Of a stretch of DNA of 6,556 bases, positions 6,414-6,556 are shown piece after piece. The notes under the pieces were generated by a model. That model saw only the letters and a list, made by a program, of their open reading frames with translations, had not been told where the DNA came from and did not search any database. The stretch's first letter is position 1. Every line of letters starts with the position of its first letter. The stretch lies in the NCBI GenBank assembly GCA_003154025.1, contig PMCE01000572.1, forward strand, positions 4,015 through 10,570, read 5' to 3'. Made by a program: the position numbers and the translations under genes. The stretch is from Syntrophaceae bacterium. GTDB lineage: Bacteria > Desulfobacterota > SM23-61.

Positions 6414-6550
6414 ACACAGATGAACGCAGATAACCACAGATAAGAATAGAATAACGGGAGGAATCACGAACCAAGACAGAAGAATGAATATTCTGAATTC
6501 TGACTCCTGAATTCTTCTCTTCTGTCCGGATCTGTATTTATCTGTACTAC
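6414..6550. repeat. Inverted repeat built of 10-nt tandem words (ACACAGATAA-like) with an inner 9-bp palindrome
   Basis: The left arm has three consecutive 10-nt words at 6414-6423, 6424-6433 and 6434-6443 (ACACAGATGA, ACGCAGATAA, CCACAGATAA). The right arm carries TCTGT, the complement of ACAGA, at 6521, 6531 and 6541, again exactly 10 nt apart. Between them is a perfect 9-bp inverted repeat, GACAGAAGA (6475-6483) with TCTTCTGTC (6518-6526), around a segment with two GAATTC sites. There is no gene in 6383-6556: the GGGAGG near 6456 is not followed by a usable start codon. The element runs to the window edge and may continue beyond it. Confidence 0.7.
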
Positions 6551-6556
6551 TTACCT

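Overview
The window looks like a chromosomal stretch of a GC-rich, Gram-negative, probably anaerobic bacterium. The best guess is a Desulfobacterota/Syntrophobacterales-type (old Deltaproteobacteria) lineage. That guess rests on the gene families present: an ADP-forming acyl-CoA synthetase alpha subunit, an HTH/Zn-ribbon regulator, a C-GCAxxG-C-C redox protein, a CHASE2 adenylate cyclase and an M48 lipoprotein protease. It also rests on the likely use of selenocysteine. Taxonomy is inference; there is no rRNA or other marker here.

Layout: (1) 1-95, short-word repeats forming an imperfect inverted repeat. (2) 109-390 (+), a small HTH plus zinc-ribbon regulator. (3) 426-884 (-), a C-GCAxxG-C-C family protein whose reading frame is interrupted by one in-frame TGA exactly where the family's first conserved cysteine belongs. 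A well-formed bacterial SECIS-like hairpin follows the TGA, so I read this as a selenoprotein of 152 residues with Sec20. A conventional gene caller would start it at Met43 and lose the first 42 residues, including the active-site position. (4) 1023-2429 (-), the alpha-subunit-type half of an NDP-forming acyl-CoA synthetase, upstream of and co-directional with the selenoprotein. (5) 2566-4779 (+), a divergently transcribed CHASE2 membrane adenylate cyclase with all catalytic residues. (6) 5001-5477 and 5474-6382 (+), a two-gene, 4-bp-overlapping operon for a secreted SH3-domain protein and an M48 zinc metalloprotease lipoprotein, plausibly an envelope quality-control pair. (7) 6383-6556, non-coding, another short-word inverted repeat.

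Two things stand out. The first is the hidden selenoprotein, supported by reading-frame continuity, family alignment and RNA structure. The second is that four non-coding gaps each carry a different degenerate short-period tandem word (about 8, 7, 9 and 10 nt, plus a 6-nt period at the left edge). In three of them the words are repeated on both arms of an imperfect inverted repeat. No CRISPR array, IS element, phage gene, tRNA or rRNA was seen.
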